Shown: positions 37,644 through 48,088 of the stretch, piece by piece
How positions within the stretch are numbered: the stretch's first letter is position 1
Layout: each line of letters begins with the position of its first letter
Origin: Rhizobium indicum
GTDB taxonomy: Bacteria > Pseudomonadota > Alphaproteobacteria > Rhizobiales > Rhizobiaceae
Assembly (NCBI RefSeq): GCF_005862305.2
Contig: NZ_CP054021.1
Location: 2,232,001-2,296,000 of the forward strand
Length of the DNA: 64,000 nucleotides
Direction of reading: 5' to 3'
Program-made: the position numbers and the translations under genes
Notes under the pieces: generated by a model
What the model was told of the DNA's origin: nothing
The model's database searches: none
The model's input: the letters and a program-made list of their open reading frames with translations, nothing else

Positions 37644-38441
37644 TTGATCGCCTGGTTGCGCATCGCCTTCGCCGCGGTCGTCATCCTTGCCGTCAGCATC
37701 GTATTCATGCCGCTGCAGGTGCTGGCGTTGCGTTTCGACTGGCGGCTGCGGCGCCGGCTTCCGCGCGTCTGGCACCGGATCGTCTGCTATTGTCTCGGCA
37801 TCCGCGTCCGCGTCATGGGCAAGCTCGAAGACCGCCGGCCGCTGATGCTCTGCTCCAACCATTCCTCCTGGCTTGACATCATGGTGCTGTCGGCCGTTGC
37901 CGACGTCGCCTTCATCGCCAAGATCGAGGTCAGCGACTGGCCGATCTTCGGCACGCTTGCCAAGCTGCAGAAGAGCGTCTTCGTCGTGCGCGAGGAGCGG
38001 CGCAAGACCGGTCACCAGGCAAACGAGATCGCCGGGCGCATGGCAGACGGCGAGATCGTCGTGCTCTTCCCGGAAGGGACGACCTCGGACGGCAACCGGT
38101 TGCTCGAGGTCAAGTCCTCGCTGTTCGGCGCCGCGGCGATGGCGGTGCCTTATTCGCCGACGGGAACCGTCGTGGTGCAGCCGGTGGCGGTTGCCTATAC
38201 CAGGGTGCACGGCATCGCCATGGGGCGCTATCACCGGCCGCTCGCCGCCTGGCCGGGTGATATCGAGCTGCTGCCGCACCTCCTCGACATCGTGCGCTGC
38301 GGCGCCATCGACGCCGAGGTTTCCTTCGGCGAGGCGGTCGATTATCGCGCCAAGACCAGCCGCAAGGAGGTGAGCGCGACAATCGCCTTGCGCATCCGCA
38401 ACCTCCTGAACAGCCGCTTGCGCGGGCGAGAAATCTCCTGA
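37644..38441 (+). CDS. olsA: Lysophospholipid/lyso-ornithine-lipid O-acyltransferase
   Basis: PlsC-family acyltransferase of 265 residues with an N-terminal membrane helix (VVILAVSIVFMPLQVLAL). The catalytic HX4D motif is NHSSWLD and the substrate motif FPEGTTSDG. In S. meliloti the homologue just upstream of miaB is OlsA, which adds the second acyl chain to lyso-ornithine lipid made by OlsB. I assign it by that gene order, so a general 1-acylglycerol-3-phosphate acyltransferase remains possible. The start is a TTG at 37644 with GGGAGA eight bases upstream; no in-frame ATG fits. Confidence 0.85.
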   Translation: MIAWLRIAFAAVVILAVSIVFMPLQVLALRFDWRLRRRLPRVWHRIVCYCLGIRVRVMGKLEDRRPLMLCSNHSSWLDIMVLSAVADVAFIAKIEVSDWPIFGTLAKLQKSVFVVREERRKTGHQANEIAGRMADGEIVVLFPEGTTSDGNRLLEVKSSLFGAAAMAVPYSPTGTVVVQPVAVAYTRVHGIAMGRYHRPLAAWPGDIELLPHLLDIVRCGAIDAEVSFGEAVDYRAKTSRKEVSATIALRIRNLLNSRLRGREIS

Positions 38442-38490
38442 AACAAGATTTCGATTTTCTCCGGCGGCAAAAACCACTAAATAGCGCGCC

Positions 38491-39912
38491 ATGACACAGG
38501 ACAGCGCCCTTCTCCAGGCCCCGGCGGCAATTCCCAGCGAGAGCCTCCGCGACGGCAGCAACAGCCGCAAGGTTTTCATCAAGACCTACGGCTGTCAGAT
38601 GAACGTCTACGATTCCATGCGTATGAGCGATGCGCTCGCCCGCGACGGCTATGAGCCGACGGAAGATATGGAAGAGGCGGACCTCGTTCTCCTCAACACC
38701 TGCCATATCCGCGAGAAGGCGGCCGAGAAGGTCTATTCGGCGCTCGGGCGGCTGCGCGATATGAAAAAGAAGAAGGCGGCGGACGGACGGGAGATGATGA
38801 TCGGCGTTGCCGGCTGCGTCGCCCAGGCCGAAGGCGAGGAGATCCTGCGCCGCGCGCCCGCCGTCGACGTCGTCATCGGCCCGCAGACCTATCATCGCCT
38901 GCCGGAGGCGCTACGCCTGGCCAAACAAGGCCAGCGCGTCGTCGACACCGAATATGCGATCGAGGACAAGTTCGAGCATCTGCCGATCGCCGAGAGCCGG
39001 AGGATCCGCGCCCGCGGCGTCACCGCCTTCCTGACGGTGCAGGAAGGCTGCGACAAATTCTGCACCTTCTGCGTCGTGCCCTATACACGCGGCTCGGAAG
39101 TGTCGCGGCCGGTTTCCCAGATCGTCGAGGAAGCCGAAAAGCTCGCCGACAGCGGGGTGCGCGAGATCACCCTGCTCGGGCAGAACGTCAACGCCTGGCA
39201 CGGCGCCGGGAGCCATGGCGAGGCATGGAGCCTCGGCGACCTGCTCTACCGGCTGGCCGAGATCCCCGGCCTTGCGCGGCTGCGCTATACCACAAGCCAT
39301 CCGCGCGACATGGACGACCGGCTGATCAATGCCCATCGCGACCTCAGCGCACTGATGCCCTATCTGCACCTGCCGGTGCAATCGGGCTCGGACCGCATCC
39401 TGAAAGCGATGAACCGGCGCCACACGGCGGCCGAATATCTGGCGCTGATCGAGCGCATCCGCACGGTGCGGCCCGACATTGCGCTGTCGGGCGATTTCAT
39501 CACCGGCTTTCCGGGGGAGACAGATGAGGATTTTAAGGATACATTGAGACTTGTGGAGGAGGTCCGTTATGCACAGGCCTTCTCGTTCAAATACTCGACA
39601 CGGCCGGGCACGCCCGGCGCGGAGCTGAAGGATCAGGTGCCGGAAGAGATCAAGGCAGAACGGCTGGAACGCCTGCAAATGCTTCTTCTGAAGCAGCAGC
39701 AGGAATTTGCCGAATCCTGCATCGGCAAAGAGATCGACCTGTTGCTCGAAAAGCCCGGTCGCATGCCGGAACAACTAATCGGACGTTCTCCCTGGCTTCA
39801 ATCAGTGAATGTTGATGCAAAAGCATCGCAAATCGGTGACATTATTAAAGTGCGAATCACAGGGACCGGAACAAACAGCCTGTTTGCCGAACGCGCAGAG
39901 GCTGCGGTCTAA
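38491..39912 (+). CDS. miaB: tRNA-2-methylthio-N6-dimethylallyladenosine synthase
   Basis: Radical-SAM methylthiotransferase modifying A37 of UNN-decoding tRNAs. It has 473 residues in three domains: the UPF0004 domain ([19 protein letters not shown], with three cluster cysteines ending in [10 protein letters not shown]), the radical SAM core with [13 protein letters not shown] (CxxxCxxC) and a C-terminal TRAM domain. The order miaB-phoH-ybeY-corC-lnt is highly conserved in proteobacteria. Confidence 0.97.
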   Translation: MTQDSALLQAPAAIPSESLRDGSNSRKVFIKTYGCQMNVYDSMRMSDALARDGYEPTEDMEEADLVLLNTCHIREKAAEKVYSALGRLRDMKKKKAADGREMMIGVAGCVAQAEGEEILRRAPAVDVVIGPQTYHRLPEALRLAKQGQRVVDTEYAIEDKFEHLPIAESRRIRARGVTAFLTVQEGCDKFCTFCVVPYTRGSEVSRPVSQIVEEAEKLADSGVREITLLGQNVNAWHGAGSHGEAWSLGDLLYRLAEIPGLARLRYTTSHPRDMDDRLINAHRDLSALMPYLHLPVQSGSDRILKAMNRRHTAAEYLALIERIRTVRPDIALSGDFITGFPGETDEDFKDTLRLVEEVRYAQAFSFKYSTRPGTPGAELKDQVPEEIKAERLERLQMLLLKQQQEFAESCIGKEIDLLLEKPGRMPEQLIGRSPWLQSVNVDAKASQIGDIIKVRITGTGTNSLFAERAEAAV

Positions 39913-39930
39913 CCCAAGGAGCCCGACCGC

Positions 39931-40980
39931 TTGAACGGACAAGAATTGGTTTCTTCTTCACCGCGCCACCCCCGCACGCCGAGCGATACCAATCACTTCG
40001 TCCTGACGTTCGAGAACAACCGGTTCGCCAGCGAGCTCTTTGGTCAATTCGACCAAAACCTCAAGCTGCTCGAGCAACGGCTGAACATCGATGCGCGGGC
40101 ACGCGGCAATTCGGTCGTCATCACCGGCGATATCGTGACCACCAATCAGGCGCGGCGCACGCTCGACTATCTCTATGAAAAACTTCAGAAAGGCGGCAGC
40201 GTGGAACGATCCGACGTCGAGGGTGCAATCCGCATGGCGGTCGCCGCCGACGATCAGCTCAGCCTGCCGACCATGGAGCGCAAGGCCAAGCTGACGATGG
40301 CGCAGGTTTCCACCCGCAAGAAGACGATCATCGCCCGCACGCCAACCCAGGACGCCTATATCAGGGCGCTGGAACGCGCCGAGCTTGTCTTCGGCGTCGG
40401 CCCGGCCGGTACCGGCAAGACCTATCTCGCCGTCGCCCATGCCGCCCAGCTCTTGGAGCGCGGCGCGGTCGAAAAGATCATCCTGTCGCGCCCGGCCGTC
40501 GAGGCCGGCGAGCGCCTCGGCTTCCTGCCCGGGGACATGAAGGAAAAGGTCGATCCCTATCTTCGCCCGCTTTATGATGCGCTCTACGACATGATCCCTG
40601 CCGACAAAGTCGACCGGGCGATCACTGCCGGCGTCATCGAAATCGCGCCGCTCGCCTTCATGCGCGGCCGCACGCTCGCCAATGCCGCCATCATCCTCGA
40701 CGAAGCGCAGAACACGACGTCGATGCAGATGAAGATGTTCCTGACGCGTCTCGGCGAAAATGCGCGGATGATCGTCACCGGCGACCCGAGCCAGATCGAT
40801 CTGCCGCGCGGCGTCAAATCCGGCCTCGTCGAGGCCTTGCAGCTTCTGAACGGCGTCGAAGGCATCTCGATCGTGCGCTTCACGGATACCGACGTCGTCC
40901 GCCACCCGCTGGTCGGGCGCATCGTCAGGGCCTATGATTCCACGTATGCCGTCGCCGAAGACGTCAGCCGGCAGGGCTAA
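39931..40980 (+). CDS. PhoH-like ATPase (YbeZ)
   Basis: P-loop ATPase/helicase-like protein of 349 residues that partners YbeY in ribosome and RNA quality control. Walker A is [13 protein letters not shown] and Walker B is [20 protein letters not shown]. An N-terminal KH-like segment precedes the ATPase domain. Translation starts at a TTG at 39931 with AAGGAG upstream. The TAA stop shares one base with the ybeY ATG (TAATG), suggesting tight coupling. Confidence 0.94.
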   Translation: MNGQELVSSSPRHPRTPSDTNHFVLTFENNRFASELFGQFDQNLKLLEQRLNIDARARGNSVVITGDIVTTNQARRTLDYLYEKLQKGGSVERSDVEGAIRMAVAADDQLSLPTMERKAKLTMAQVSTRKKTIIARTPTQDAYIRALERAELVFGVGPAGTGKTYLAVAHAAQLLERGAVEKIILSRPAVEAGERLGFLPGDMKEKVDPYLRPLYDALYDMIPADKVDRAITAGVIEIAPLAFMRGRTLANAAIILDEAQNTTSMQMKMFLTRLGENARMIVTGDPSQIDLPRGVKSGLVEALQLLNGVEGISIVRFTDTDVVRHPLVGRIVRAYDSTYAVAEDVSRQG

Positions 40981-41495
40981 TGGCCGAACTCGACATCCAG
41001 ATCAGCGTCGAGGACATCGGCTGGCCCGGCGAAGAGACGCTGCTGTCGTTTTGCGAACGCGTGCTCGGCGCAGCAGTGGTCTATCTCCGCGACAGCGAGA
41101 AGCAGCCCTTCCCGACGATGCCGCCCGAGGTTTCGCTTGTTTTCACCGACGATGCCTCGATCCAGGACATCAACGCCGAATGGCGCGGCAAGGACAAGGC
41201 GACCAACGTGCTCTCCTTTCCGGCCTTTCCGGTTCAGCCCGGCAAGATGCCCGGCCCGATGCTCGGCGACATCATCATCGCCCGGGAGACGCTGGAGCGG
41301 GAAGCGGCCGAGCTCGAAAAGAGTTTCGACGACCACCTGACCCATCTTCTGGTGCACGGTTTCTTGCATCTTCTCGGCTACGACCATATGAATAGTGCCG
41401 AAGCCGAAATTATGGAGGGGCTGGAGACTCGCATTTTGGCCCAGCTCGGCCTATCTGATCCCTACGAGGGTCAAGACCTTAAAATGGAACCATGA
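40980..41495 (+). CDS. ybeY: Endoribonuclease YbeY
   Basis: Zinc-dependent single-strand RNase for 16S rRNA 3' maturation and small-RNA control; the S. meliloti homologue is SMc01113. It has 171 residues. The metal motif is [15 protein letters not shown] (H3xH5xH), and NVLSFPAFP is the conserved upstream segment. It shares bases with phoH upstream and with the corC-like gene downstream (ATGA at 41492). Confidence 0.96.
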   Translation: MAELDIQISVEDIGWPGEETLLSFCERVLGAAVVYLRDSEKQPFPTMPPEVSLVFTDDASIQDINAEWRGKDKATNVLSFPAFPVQPGKMPGPMLGDIIIARETLEREAAELEKSFDDHLTHLLVHGFLHLLGYDHMNSAEAEIMEGLETRILAQLGLSDPYEGQDLKMEP

Positions 41496-42625
41496 GCGAC
41501 TTTACGACGAAGCCGGCGGCAGACGCCAAGGACTCCGAGCCATCCTCCTCTTCGGACGAGGCAGGCAGTAGTAGTCGGCCATCCGGCCGATCGCAATCCT
41601 TCTGGTCGCGCGCCGCGCGCATCCTTCGCCCGCAGCAGGGCTCGCGACTGCGCGAGGATCTCGCCGACGCGCTGATGACCGATGCGGCCGGCGACGACGC
41701 CTTTTCGCCCGACGAACGGGCGATGCTCAACAACATCCTGCGCTTTCGCGAGGTTCGCGTCGCCGACGTGATGGTGCCGCGCGCCGATATCGAGGCGGTC
41801 GATCAGAACATCACCATCGGCGAACTGATGATCCTCTTCGAGGAATCCGGCCGCTCGCGCATGCCTGTCTATGCCGATACGCTCGACGATCCGCGCGGCA
41901 TGGTCCATATCCGCGACCTGCTCTCCTATGTCGCCAAGCAGGCGCGCAACAAGCGCCGCGGCCCGACGAAACCGGCCGCTGTCGTGCCGGCGATCGAGGT
42001 TGCGCCCGAAAACATCCAGAAGACCACGCGTTCGGCCAAGCAGAATTTCGATCTCGGCCGCGTCGACCTGCAAAAGACGCTGGCCGAGGCCGGTATCATC
42101 CGCAAGATCCTGTTCGTGCCGCCGTCAATGCTGGCGTCCGACCTGTTGCGCCGGATGCAGGTGAACCGCACGCAGATGGCGCTCGTCATCGACGAATATG
42201 GCGGCACCGACGGGCTTGCCTCGCATGAAGACATCGTCGAAATGGTGGTCGGCGACATCGACGACGAACATGACGACGAAGAGGTGATGTTCAAGCGCGT
42301 CGCCGAGGACATGTTCATCGCCGACGCCCGCGTCGAGTTGGAAGAGATCGCCCAAGCGATCGGGCCGGATTTCGACATCAGCGAGCAAGTCGACGAGGTC
42401 GATACGCTGGGCGGCTTGATCTTCTCCGCACTCGGCCGCATCCCGGTGCGCGGCGAGGTCGTCCAGGCGTTGCCGGGCTTCGAATTCCACATCCTCGACG
42501 CCGACCCGCGCCGCATCAAGCGGCTGCGCATCACCCGCAAGCGCCACGCGATCCGCCGCCGCGCCAAGGCGGATGGCGGCTCCGAGACCGGCGACGATCG
42601 GCCGGCGAAATCGACCGCCAACTGA
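41492..42625 (+). CDS. CorC/HlyC-family protein with CBS pair
   Basis: Cytoplasmic CorC-like protein of 377 residues linked in the literature to Mg2+/Co2+ export or membrane homeostasis. There is a Ser-rich N-terminus, two CBS domains ([17 protein letters not shown] and [35 protein letters not shown]) and a C-terminal transporter-associated domain. No membrane helices are seen, as expected for CorC. The stop lies inside a 14-bp tandem duplication. Confidence 0.9.
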   Translation: MSDFTTKPAADAKDSEPSSSSDEAGSSSRPSGRSQSFWSRAARILRPQQGSRLREDLADALMTDAAGDDAFSPDERAMLNNILRFREVRVADVMVPRADIEAVDQNITIGELMILFEESGRSRMPVYADTLDDPRGMVHIRDLLSYVAKQARNKRRGPTKPAAVVPAIEVAPENIQKTTRSAKQNFDLGRVDLQKTLAEAGIIRKILFVPPSMLASDLLRRMQVNRTQMALVIDEYGGTDGLASHEDIVEMVVGDIDDEHDDEEVMFKRVAEDMFIADARVELEEIAQAIGPDFDISEQVDEVDTLGGLIFSALGRIPVRGEVVQALPGFEFHILDADPRRIKRLRITRKRHAIRRRAKADGGSETGDDRPAKSTAN

Positions 42626-42645
42626 CGGGACCCAACTGACGGGAC
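42618..42645. repeat. 14-bp tandem duplication at the corC-like gene stop
   Basis: CCAACTGACGGGAC occurs twice in direct succession (42618-42631 and 42632-42645). The first copy contains the TGA stop (42623-42625), so a second stop follows in a shifted frame. Confidence 0.9.
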
Positions 42646-42705
42646 AAAGAGCCGCTTTTTTGAAAGACTGCGAATGGGTTGATTCGCGGTTTGATGGGAG
42701 TGCGC

Positions 42706-44310
42706 ATGGAGCGGCTTGCGGACAGGGTTATCCTCGTCTGGGGTTTCAAACGGTCGCTGCTGGCCATCGCCGCCGGGGCATTCGCGGTTCTGGCGCTGCC
42801 GCCTGTCGGCTTTTTCGCGGCGATGTTCGTTTCCTTCACGCTGCTCGTCTGGCTGATCGACGGGGCGGCGGCTTCGCCTGAAAGCGGCCTGATCGGCAGG
42901 CTGTGGCCGGCGTTTGCCACCGGCTGGCTTTTCGGCTTCGGCTATTTCGTCGCCGGCCTCTGGTGGCTCGGCCATGCGCTGCTGGTCGATCAGGAAGAAT
43001 TCGCCTGGGCGCTGCCGCTGGCAATCCTCGGGCTGCCGGCCTGTCTTGCGATCTTCTACGGGCTGGCGGCCGCTCTTGCCCGCATCGTTTGGTCTGATGG
43101 CATGGGGCGGATCGCCGCGCTTGCGGCAGGCTTCGGGCTGATGGAATGGCTTCGAAGCGTGATCCTCACCGGCTTTCCCTGGAACGCCATCGGCTACGGC
43201 ATCATGCCGGTTCCGCTGATGATGCAGTCGGCGCATGTGATCGGGGCGATGGGCGTGACGGCCCTTGCCGTCTTCGTCTTTTCTGCGCCTGCCCTTGCCG
43301 GGACGCGGCAAGGGGCACGGACGGGTATCGCGCTCGCCGTCCTGCTCTTTGCTGCCCATCTCGGTTATGGCGCTTATGCTCTCCATCTCGCGCCGCGGCC
43401 GGACGCATTGCCTGAGGACAAGCGGCAGGTGGTGCGGCTGGTGCAGCCGGCGATCGACCAGACAGAGAAAATGGATAACGACGTCGACCGCGCCGCGATC
43501 TTCGAGACGCATCTGAAGCTGTCGGCCGAAGCGCCGAAGAATGGCGGGCGCAAGCCCGATATCATCGTCTGGCCGGAAACTGCAATCCCCTTCATCCTGA
43601 CCGACAATCAGGATGCGCTGACGCGGATTGCCGATACGCTCGACGACAATCAGATCCTGATCGCCGGCGCCGTTCGCGCCGAGGAGATGGGACCAGGCAC
43701 GCCGCCGCGCTACTATAATTCCATCTACGTGATCGATGGCCGCGGGCAGATCATCGCCGCCTCCGACAAGGTGCATCTGGTGCCCTTCGGCGAATATCTG
43801 CCCTTCGAGGACGTGCTCACCGAATTCGGCATCCAGAACGTCGTCGAGATTCCGGGCGGCTTTTCGGCCGCGGCAAGCCGGCACTTGCTGACGCTGCCCG
43901 GCGGGCTCAATCTCTATCCGCTGATCTGCTACGAGATCATTTTTCCCGGCGAAATGACCGGTGACATAAAAGACGCCAACGCGATCCTCAATATCACCAA
44001 TGATGCCTGGTTCGGCACGACGCCCGGCCCCTACCAGCATTTCCAGCAGGCGCGGGTACGGGCTGTTGAAACCGGCCTGCCGCTGATTCGCGACGCCAAT
44101 AGCGGCATTTCAGCGCTGGTGAATGCGCATGGGGAAATTATTGCGGGCCTCGATCTTGGAGAAACCGGCTTCGTCGATGCAACGCTCGATAGCATCAGCG
44201 ATGGAGTCGGAACGACATTTCCCCGGCAAACATACTTCTGGTTGACCGAGGCGCTGCTGATTTTGATTGCGCTAATTTCTCGCAGAGGTTTTATTTCCGG
44301 GTTGAATTGA
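42706..44310 (+). CDS. lnt: Apolipoprotein N-acyltransferase
   Basis: Adds the third acyl chain to lipoproteins in the inner membrane; called actA in Sinorhizobium because mutants are acid-sensitive. It has 534 residues from the ATG at 42706, preceded by GGGAG at 42696-42700. Several N-terminal transmembrane helices are followed by a nitrilase domain with the catalytic triad E291 (WPETAIPF), K355 (SDKVHLVPFGEYLPF) and C408 (LICYEIIFP). A regulator gene of the phrR/praR type follows, as in Sinorhizobium. Confidence 0.95.
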   Translation: MERLADRVILVWGFKRSLLAIAAGAFAVLALPPVGFFAAMFVSFTLLVWLIDGAAASPESGLIGRLWPAFATGWLFGFGYFVAGLWWLGHALLVDQEEFAWALPLAILGLPACLAIFYGLAAALARIVWSDGMGRIAALAAGFGLMEWLRSVILTGFPWNAIGYGIMPVPLMMQSAHVIGAMGVTALAVFVFSAPALAGTRQGARTGIALAVLLFAAHLGYGAYALHLAPRPDALPEDKRQVVRLVQPAIDQTEKMDNDVDRAAIFETHLKLSAEAPKNGGRKPDIIVWPETAIPFILTDNQDALTRIADTLDDNQILIAGAVRAEEMGPGTPPRYYNSIYVIDGRGQIIAASDKVHLVPFGEYLPFEDVLTEFGIQNVVEIPGGFSAAASRHLLTLPGGLNLYPLICYEIIFPGEMTGDIKDANAILNITNDAWFGTTPGPYQHFQQARVRAVETGLPLIRDANSGISALVNAHGEIIAGLDLGETGFVDATLDSISDGVGTTFPRQTYFWLTEALLILIALISRRGFISGLN

Positions 44311-44462
44311 CCAAAAACCCCTAAAATTGCATAGTGATGTCAATCGGCGTTCTTAACGTATGTTTGAAGGTGGGTTCCTCACCGCTTGCAACGTGGCGTT
44401 TTGGGATGGATCAGGGGCATGCCGGTTAGAAACAGGTTGAAATTCTTAGCTAGGGCACGACC

Positions 44463-44879
44463 ATGATTGAAAACAAGAAGAAGCCAAATCCGATCGACAT
44501 CCATGTTGGCAGCCGTATTCGCCTCCGCCGTACAATGCTGGGCATGAGCCAGGAAAAGCTTGGCGAAAGCCTTGGCATCACCTTCCAGCAGATCCAGAAA
44601 TACGAAAAGGGCACCAATCGCGTCGGCGCAAGCCGCCTGCAGAATATCTCGAACATCCTCAATGTTCCGGTGTCGTTTTTCTTCGAGGACGCGCCCGGCG
44701 AACATTCCAGTGCCGGCGGCGGCATGGAAGCCTCCAGCTCGAATTACGTCGTCGATTTCCTGTCGTCCTCGGAAGGACTGCAGCTCAACCGCGCCTTCGT
44801 CAAGATTTCCGATCCCAAGGTTCGCCGCAAGGTCGTGGAGCTGGTGAAAGCCTTGGCCGCTGAAGCCGACGCCGACTGA
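44463..44879 (+). CDS. praR: Xre-family HTH regulator, PraR/PhrR type
   Basis: Small DNA-binding protein of 138 residues with a Cro/CI helix-turn-helix at about residues 15-70 (SRIRLRRTMLGMSQEKLGES, then ITFQQIQKYEKGTNRVGASRL). In R. leguminosarum PraR represses quorum-sensing and biofilm genes. In Sinorhizobium the homologue downstream of actA/lnt, phrR, is induced by low pH. The position after lnt and the C-terminal layout match; the assignment is from memory of those systems. It has its own upstream gap of about 150 bp and a terminator, so it may be separately transcribed. Confidence 0.85.
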   Translation: MIENKKKPNPIDIHVGSRIRLRRTMLGMSQEKLGESLGITFQQIQKYEKGTNRVGASRLQNISNILNVPVSFFFEDAPGEHSSAGGGMEASSSNYVVDFLSSSEGLQLNRAFVKISDPKVRRKVVELVKALAAEADAD

Positions 44880-44900
44880 ACCACGACCAATGCAGAATTC

Positions 44901-44928
44901 GAAAGGCGGTCGAAAGGCCGCCTTTTTT
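44901..44928 (+). terminator. Rho-independent terminator after praR
   Basis: Stem AAAGGCGG (44902-44909) with CCGCCTTT (44918-44925) and an eight-base loop, followed by TTTTTT. It lies 22 bp after the praR stop. Confidence 0.88.
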
Positions 44929-44962
44929 GCGTTTTTGGGGCAAAATTTGTCACTTTGCCGCA

Positions 44963-44984
44963 GATATAAAGATATATTTATGTC
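44963..44984. promoter_or_regulatory. SahR-like palindrome upstream of metK
   Basis: Half-sites GATATAAAGAT and ATATTTATGTC form a 22-bp palindrome with two mismatched pairs, about 75 bp before the metK start. From memory it resembles the alphaproteobacterial SahR site (S-adenosylhomocysteine-responsive ArsR-type repressor) that controls metK and methionine-cycle genes. Confidence 0.6.
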
Positions 44985-45057
44985 CTTCTGCGCTTGTCAT
45001 CGGCCCTCGAACTGAGTACCTACTAGGTGGCTTTTATTCTTTGAGGGGAATCCCGAA

Positions 45058-46296
<1,239 letters not shown>

Positions 46297-46304
46297 GATA
46301 AAGC

Positions 46305-47006
46305 ATGACGGATATGGAACGCCGCGGCCGGGCGACCGAAGCCTTCTTCGGTCGCCGCAAGGGCAAGGCCCTGCGCGAACAGCAGGCCGAGACGCTGAAC
46401 AGTCTGTTGCCGGCATTCCTGATCGATCTCTCGGCGGCTCCCCCGGAGCCGCTGACTTCCCTCTTCCCGGTTCCGGTCGAAAGATTGCGGCTGGAAATTG
46501 GTTTCGGCGGCGGCGAGCACCTGATCCACCGCGCGCTGGAGACGTCTTCGACCGGCTTCATCGGTGTCGAACCCTTCGTCAATTCCATGCAGAAGCTGTT
46601 GTCGCGCATCGGCGAGACGGGTGCCTCCAATATCCGCGTCTACAATGACGACGCGACGCAGCTGCTCGACTGGCTGCCGGACGGCTCACTCGATCAGATC
46701 GATCTGCTCTATCCCGATCCCTGGCCGAAGCGGAAGCACTGGAAGCGGCGTTTCGTCTCGAAAACCAATCTCGACCGCTTTCATCGCGCGCTGAAGCCCG
46801 GCGGCCTGTTCTGCTTCGCCTCCGACATCGACACCTATGTAAACTGGACGCTGATCAAATGCCGCGACCATGGCGGTTTCGACTGGATCGCCGACAATGC
46901 TGCCGATTGGCTGACGCCCTATGAGGGCTGGCCGAGCACACGTTACGAGGCCAAGGCGCGGCGCGAGGGCCGGTCTTCGGCCTATCTGACCTTCAGGAAG
47001 GTCTGA
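46305..47006 (+). CDS. trmB: tRNA (guanine-N7-)-methyltransferase
   Basis: Methylates G46 in the tRNA variable loop. It has 233 residues. Motif I is [15 protein letters not shown] and the family motif is [18 protein letters not shown], with the C-terminal [19 protein letters not shown]. The first ATG is 8 bp after the metK stop, with a second in-frame Met at codon 3. Likely co-transcribed with metK. Confidence 0.96.
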   Translation: MTDMERRGRATEAFFGRRKGKALREQQAETLNSLLPAFLIDLSAAPPEPLTSLFPVPVERLRLEIGFGGGEHLIHRALETSSTGFIGVEPFVNSMQKLLSRIGETGASNIRVYNDDATQLLDWLPDGSLDQIDLLYPDPWPKRKHWKRRFVSKTNLDRFHRALKPGGLFCFASDIDTYVNWTLIKCRDHGGFDWIADNAADWLTPYEGWPSTRYEAKARREGRSSAYLTFRKV

Positions 47007-47105
47007 GGCTGCCGGCAAGTCGGCGAACGCGCACGTGATGTTATTCGGCGCGAGCAATCGCGTGGAACGCTGGCCTGACGGATTTCCGTGCTGAAGGATC
47101 TAAGT

Positions 47106-47501
47106 TTAGCGGTGGTTGGGGCCGTATACAGTCAGATAGCTGGTTGGAACGCGATCGCTGGCAACCCCTGGGCCTTCCATCTCTGCTGGGTCATAAAACA
47201 GACCGTTTTCCGCGTCGTAAAGCATGAAGTGATCCCCCTGAACGTGGACGATGGCAACCCCCTGGATATCGCTCCATCGACTGGTTTTGATCGGGGCTTC
47301 GTTAGACAATCCGATCTCCGCCAACACGCCGCAAAGATCGTTCCAGGTTGTATAATGCGCCGATCTGTCGCCCCAATCGATCATGGCGGCCACATCGTCG
47401 TAGCTCATGCCGGTGAGCATCTGCAGAACAAAGACCCCGCATCCATCGTCTCTCGGGCATTGCGTGTGAAATGGAAATCGATTTGGCTGCGATTGGTTCA
47501 A
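47106..47501 (-). CDS. Small C39-like peptidase-fold protein
   Basis: A 131-residue protein that resembles a stand-alone C39-type papain-fold domain. The Cys region is TQCPRDDGCGVFVLQMLTGMSYDDVAAM (compare QxxxxDCGxxxLxMxxG); HVQGDHFMLYDAENGLFYDP supplies the expected His and Asp. I choose a TTG start at 47501 because AAAGGAG lies six bases upstream. The frame continues to an ATG at 47726, but that extension is not protein-like. There is no signal peptide or transporter nearby, so whether it is an active protease is open. Confidence 0.7.
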   Translation of the reverse strand: MNQSQPNRFPFHTQCPRDDGCGVFVLQMLTGMSYDDVAAMIDWGDRSAHYTTWNDLCGVLAEIGLSNEAPIKTSRWSDIQGVAIVHVQGDHFMLYDAENGLFYDPAEMEGPGVASDRVPTSYLTVYGPNHR

Positions 47502-47767
47502 CGCAAGCTCCTTTCGTCGCCGACCAAGAACAAGCCAACGCGGAATACATGCACTCGTCGTAGCATGAAAGGCACCCGTCTCGAACAGATGGCCGCTATT
47601 GGCGGCGCAAGAAGACGACAACAGGTTGAACTGAAGGATCAGAGCGCCCTCCCTTGCGACGCTTAGAGATCCGCCGTTGGACCGGTTGCCAATAGCGCTC
47701 ACGCGACTATTTTCTGTGCTGGCCACCCTCCTCTCAATGGAAGAGAGACAATGACCGGGAGCAAGTC

Positions 47768-48034
47768 ATGTGCCGAAATATAAAACCCCTGTTCAATTTC
47801 GATCCGCCAGCGACGGACGACGAGATCCACGATGCCGCGCTCCAGTTCGTACGCAAGGTGAGCGGAACGACCAAACCATCGAAGCGCAATGAGGTCGCAT
47901 TCGAGCACGCGGTCAGTTCGATCGCGGCATGCGCCCGTGAGCTGCTCGATTCGCTGGAAACGTCTCAACCTCCTCGTGATCGCGAAGAGGTAGCGGCAAG
48001 GGCGCGCGCGAGAACGGCGGTCCGGTTCGCTTAA
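47768..48034 (+). CDS. DUF2277 family protein
   Basis: An 88-residue protein matching the DUF2277 pattern: MCRNIKPLFNFDPPATDDEI, FVRKVSGTTKPSKRNEVAF and a C-terminal PPRDREEVAARARARTAVRF. Function is unknown for the family; the conserved Cys2 and the basic tail are the main features. GGGAGC lies before the ATG. It is divergent from the C39-like gene and converges with the DUF1150 gene. Confidence 0.88.
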   Translation: MCRNIKPLFNFDPPATDDEIHDAALQFVRKVSGTTKPSKRNEVAFEHAVSSIAACARELLDSLETSQPPRDREEVAARARARTAVRFA

Positions 48035-48088
48035 GGAAACCCTGTCACGCACAGGAGATCTCAATCAAGGCTCAAATGGCCTTGACGG

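Noticed and set aside
44930..45057. Possible SAM riboswitch before metK
   Set aside because: I could not fold a SAM-I, SAM-II or SAM/SAH aptamer from this leader; a small GTACCTACTAGGTGG hairpin alone is not enough. The palindrome better fits a protein operator.
47088..47666. 192-residue plus-strand frame overlapping the C39-like gene
   Set aside because: No ribosome site and no recognisable features. The minus-strand frame has a strong AAAGGAG/TTG start and family motifs.
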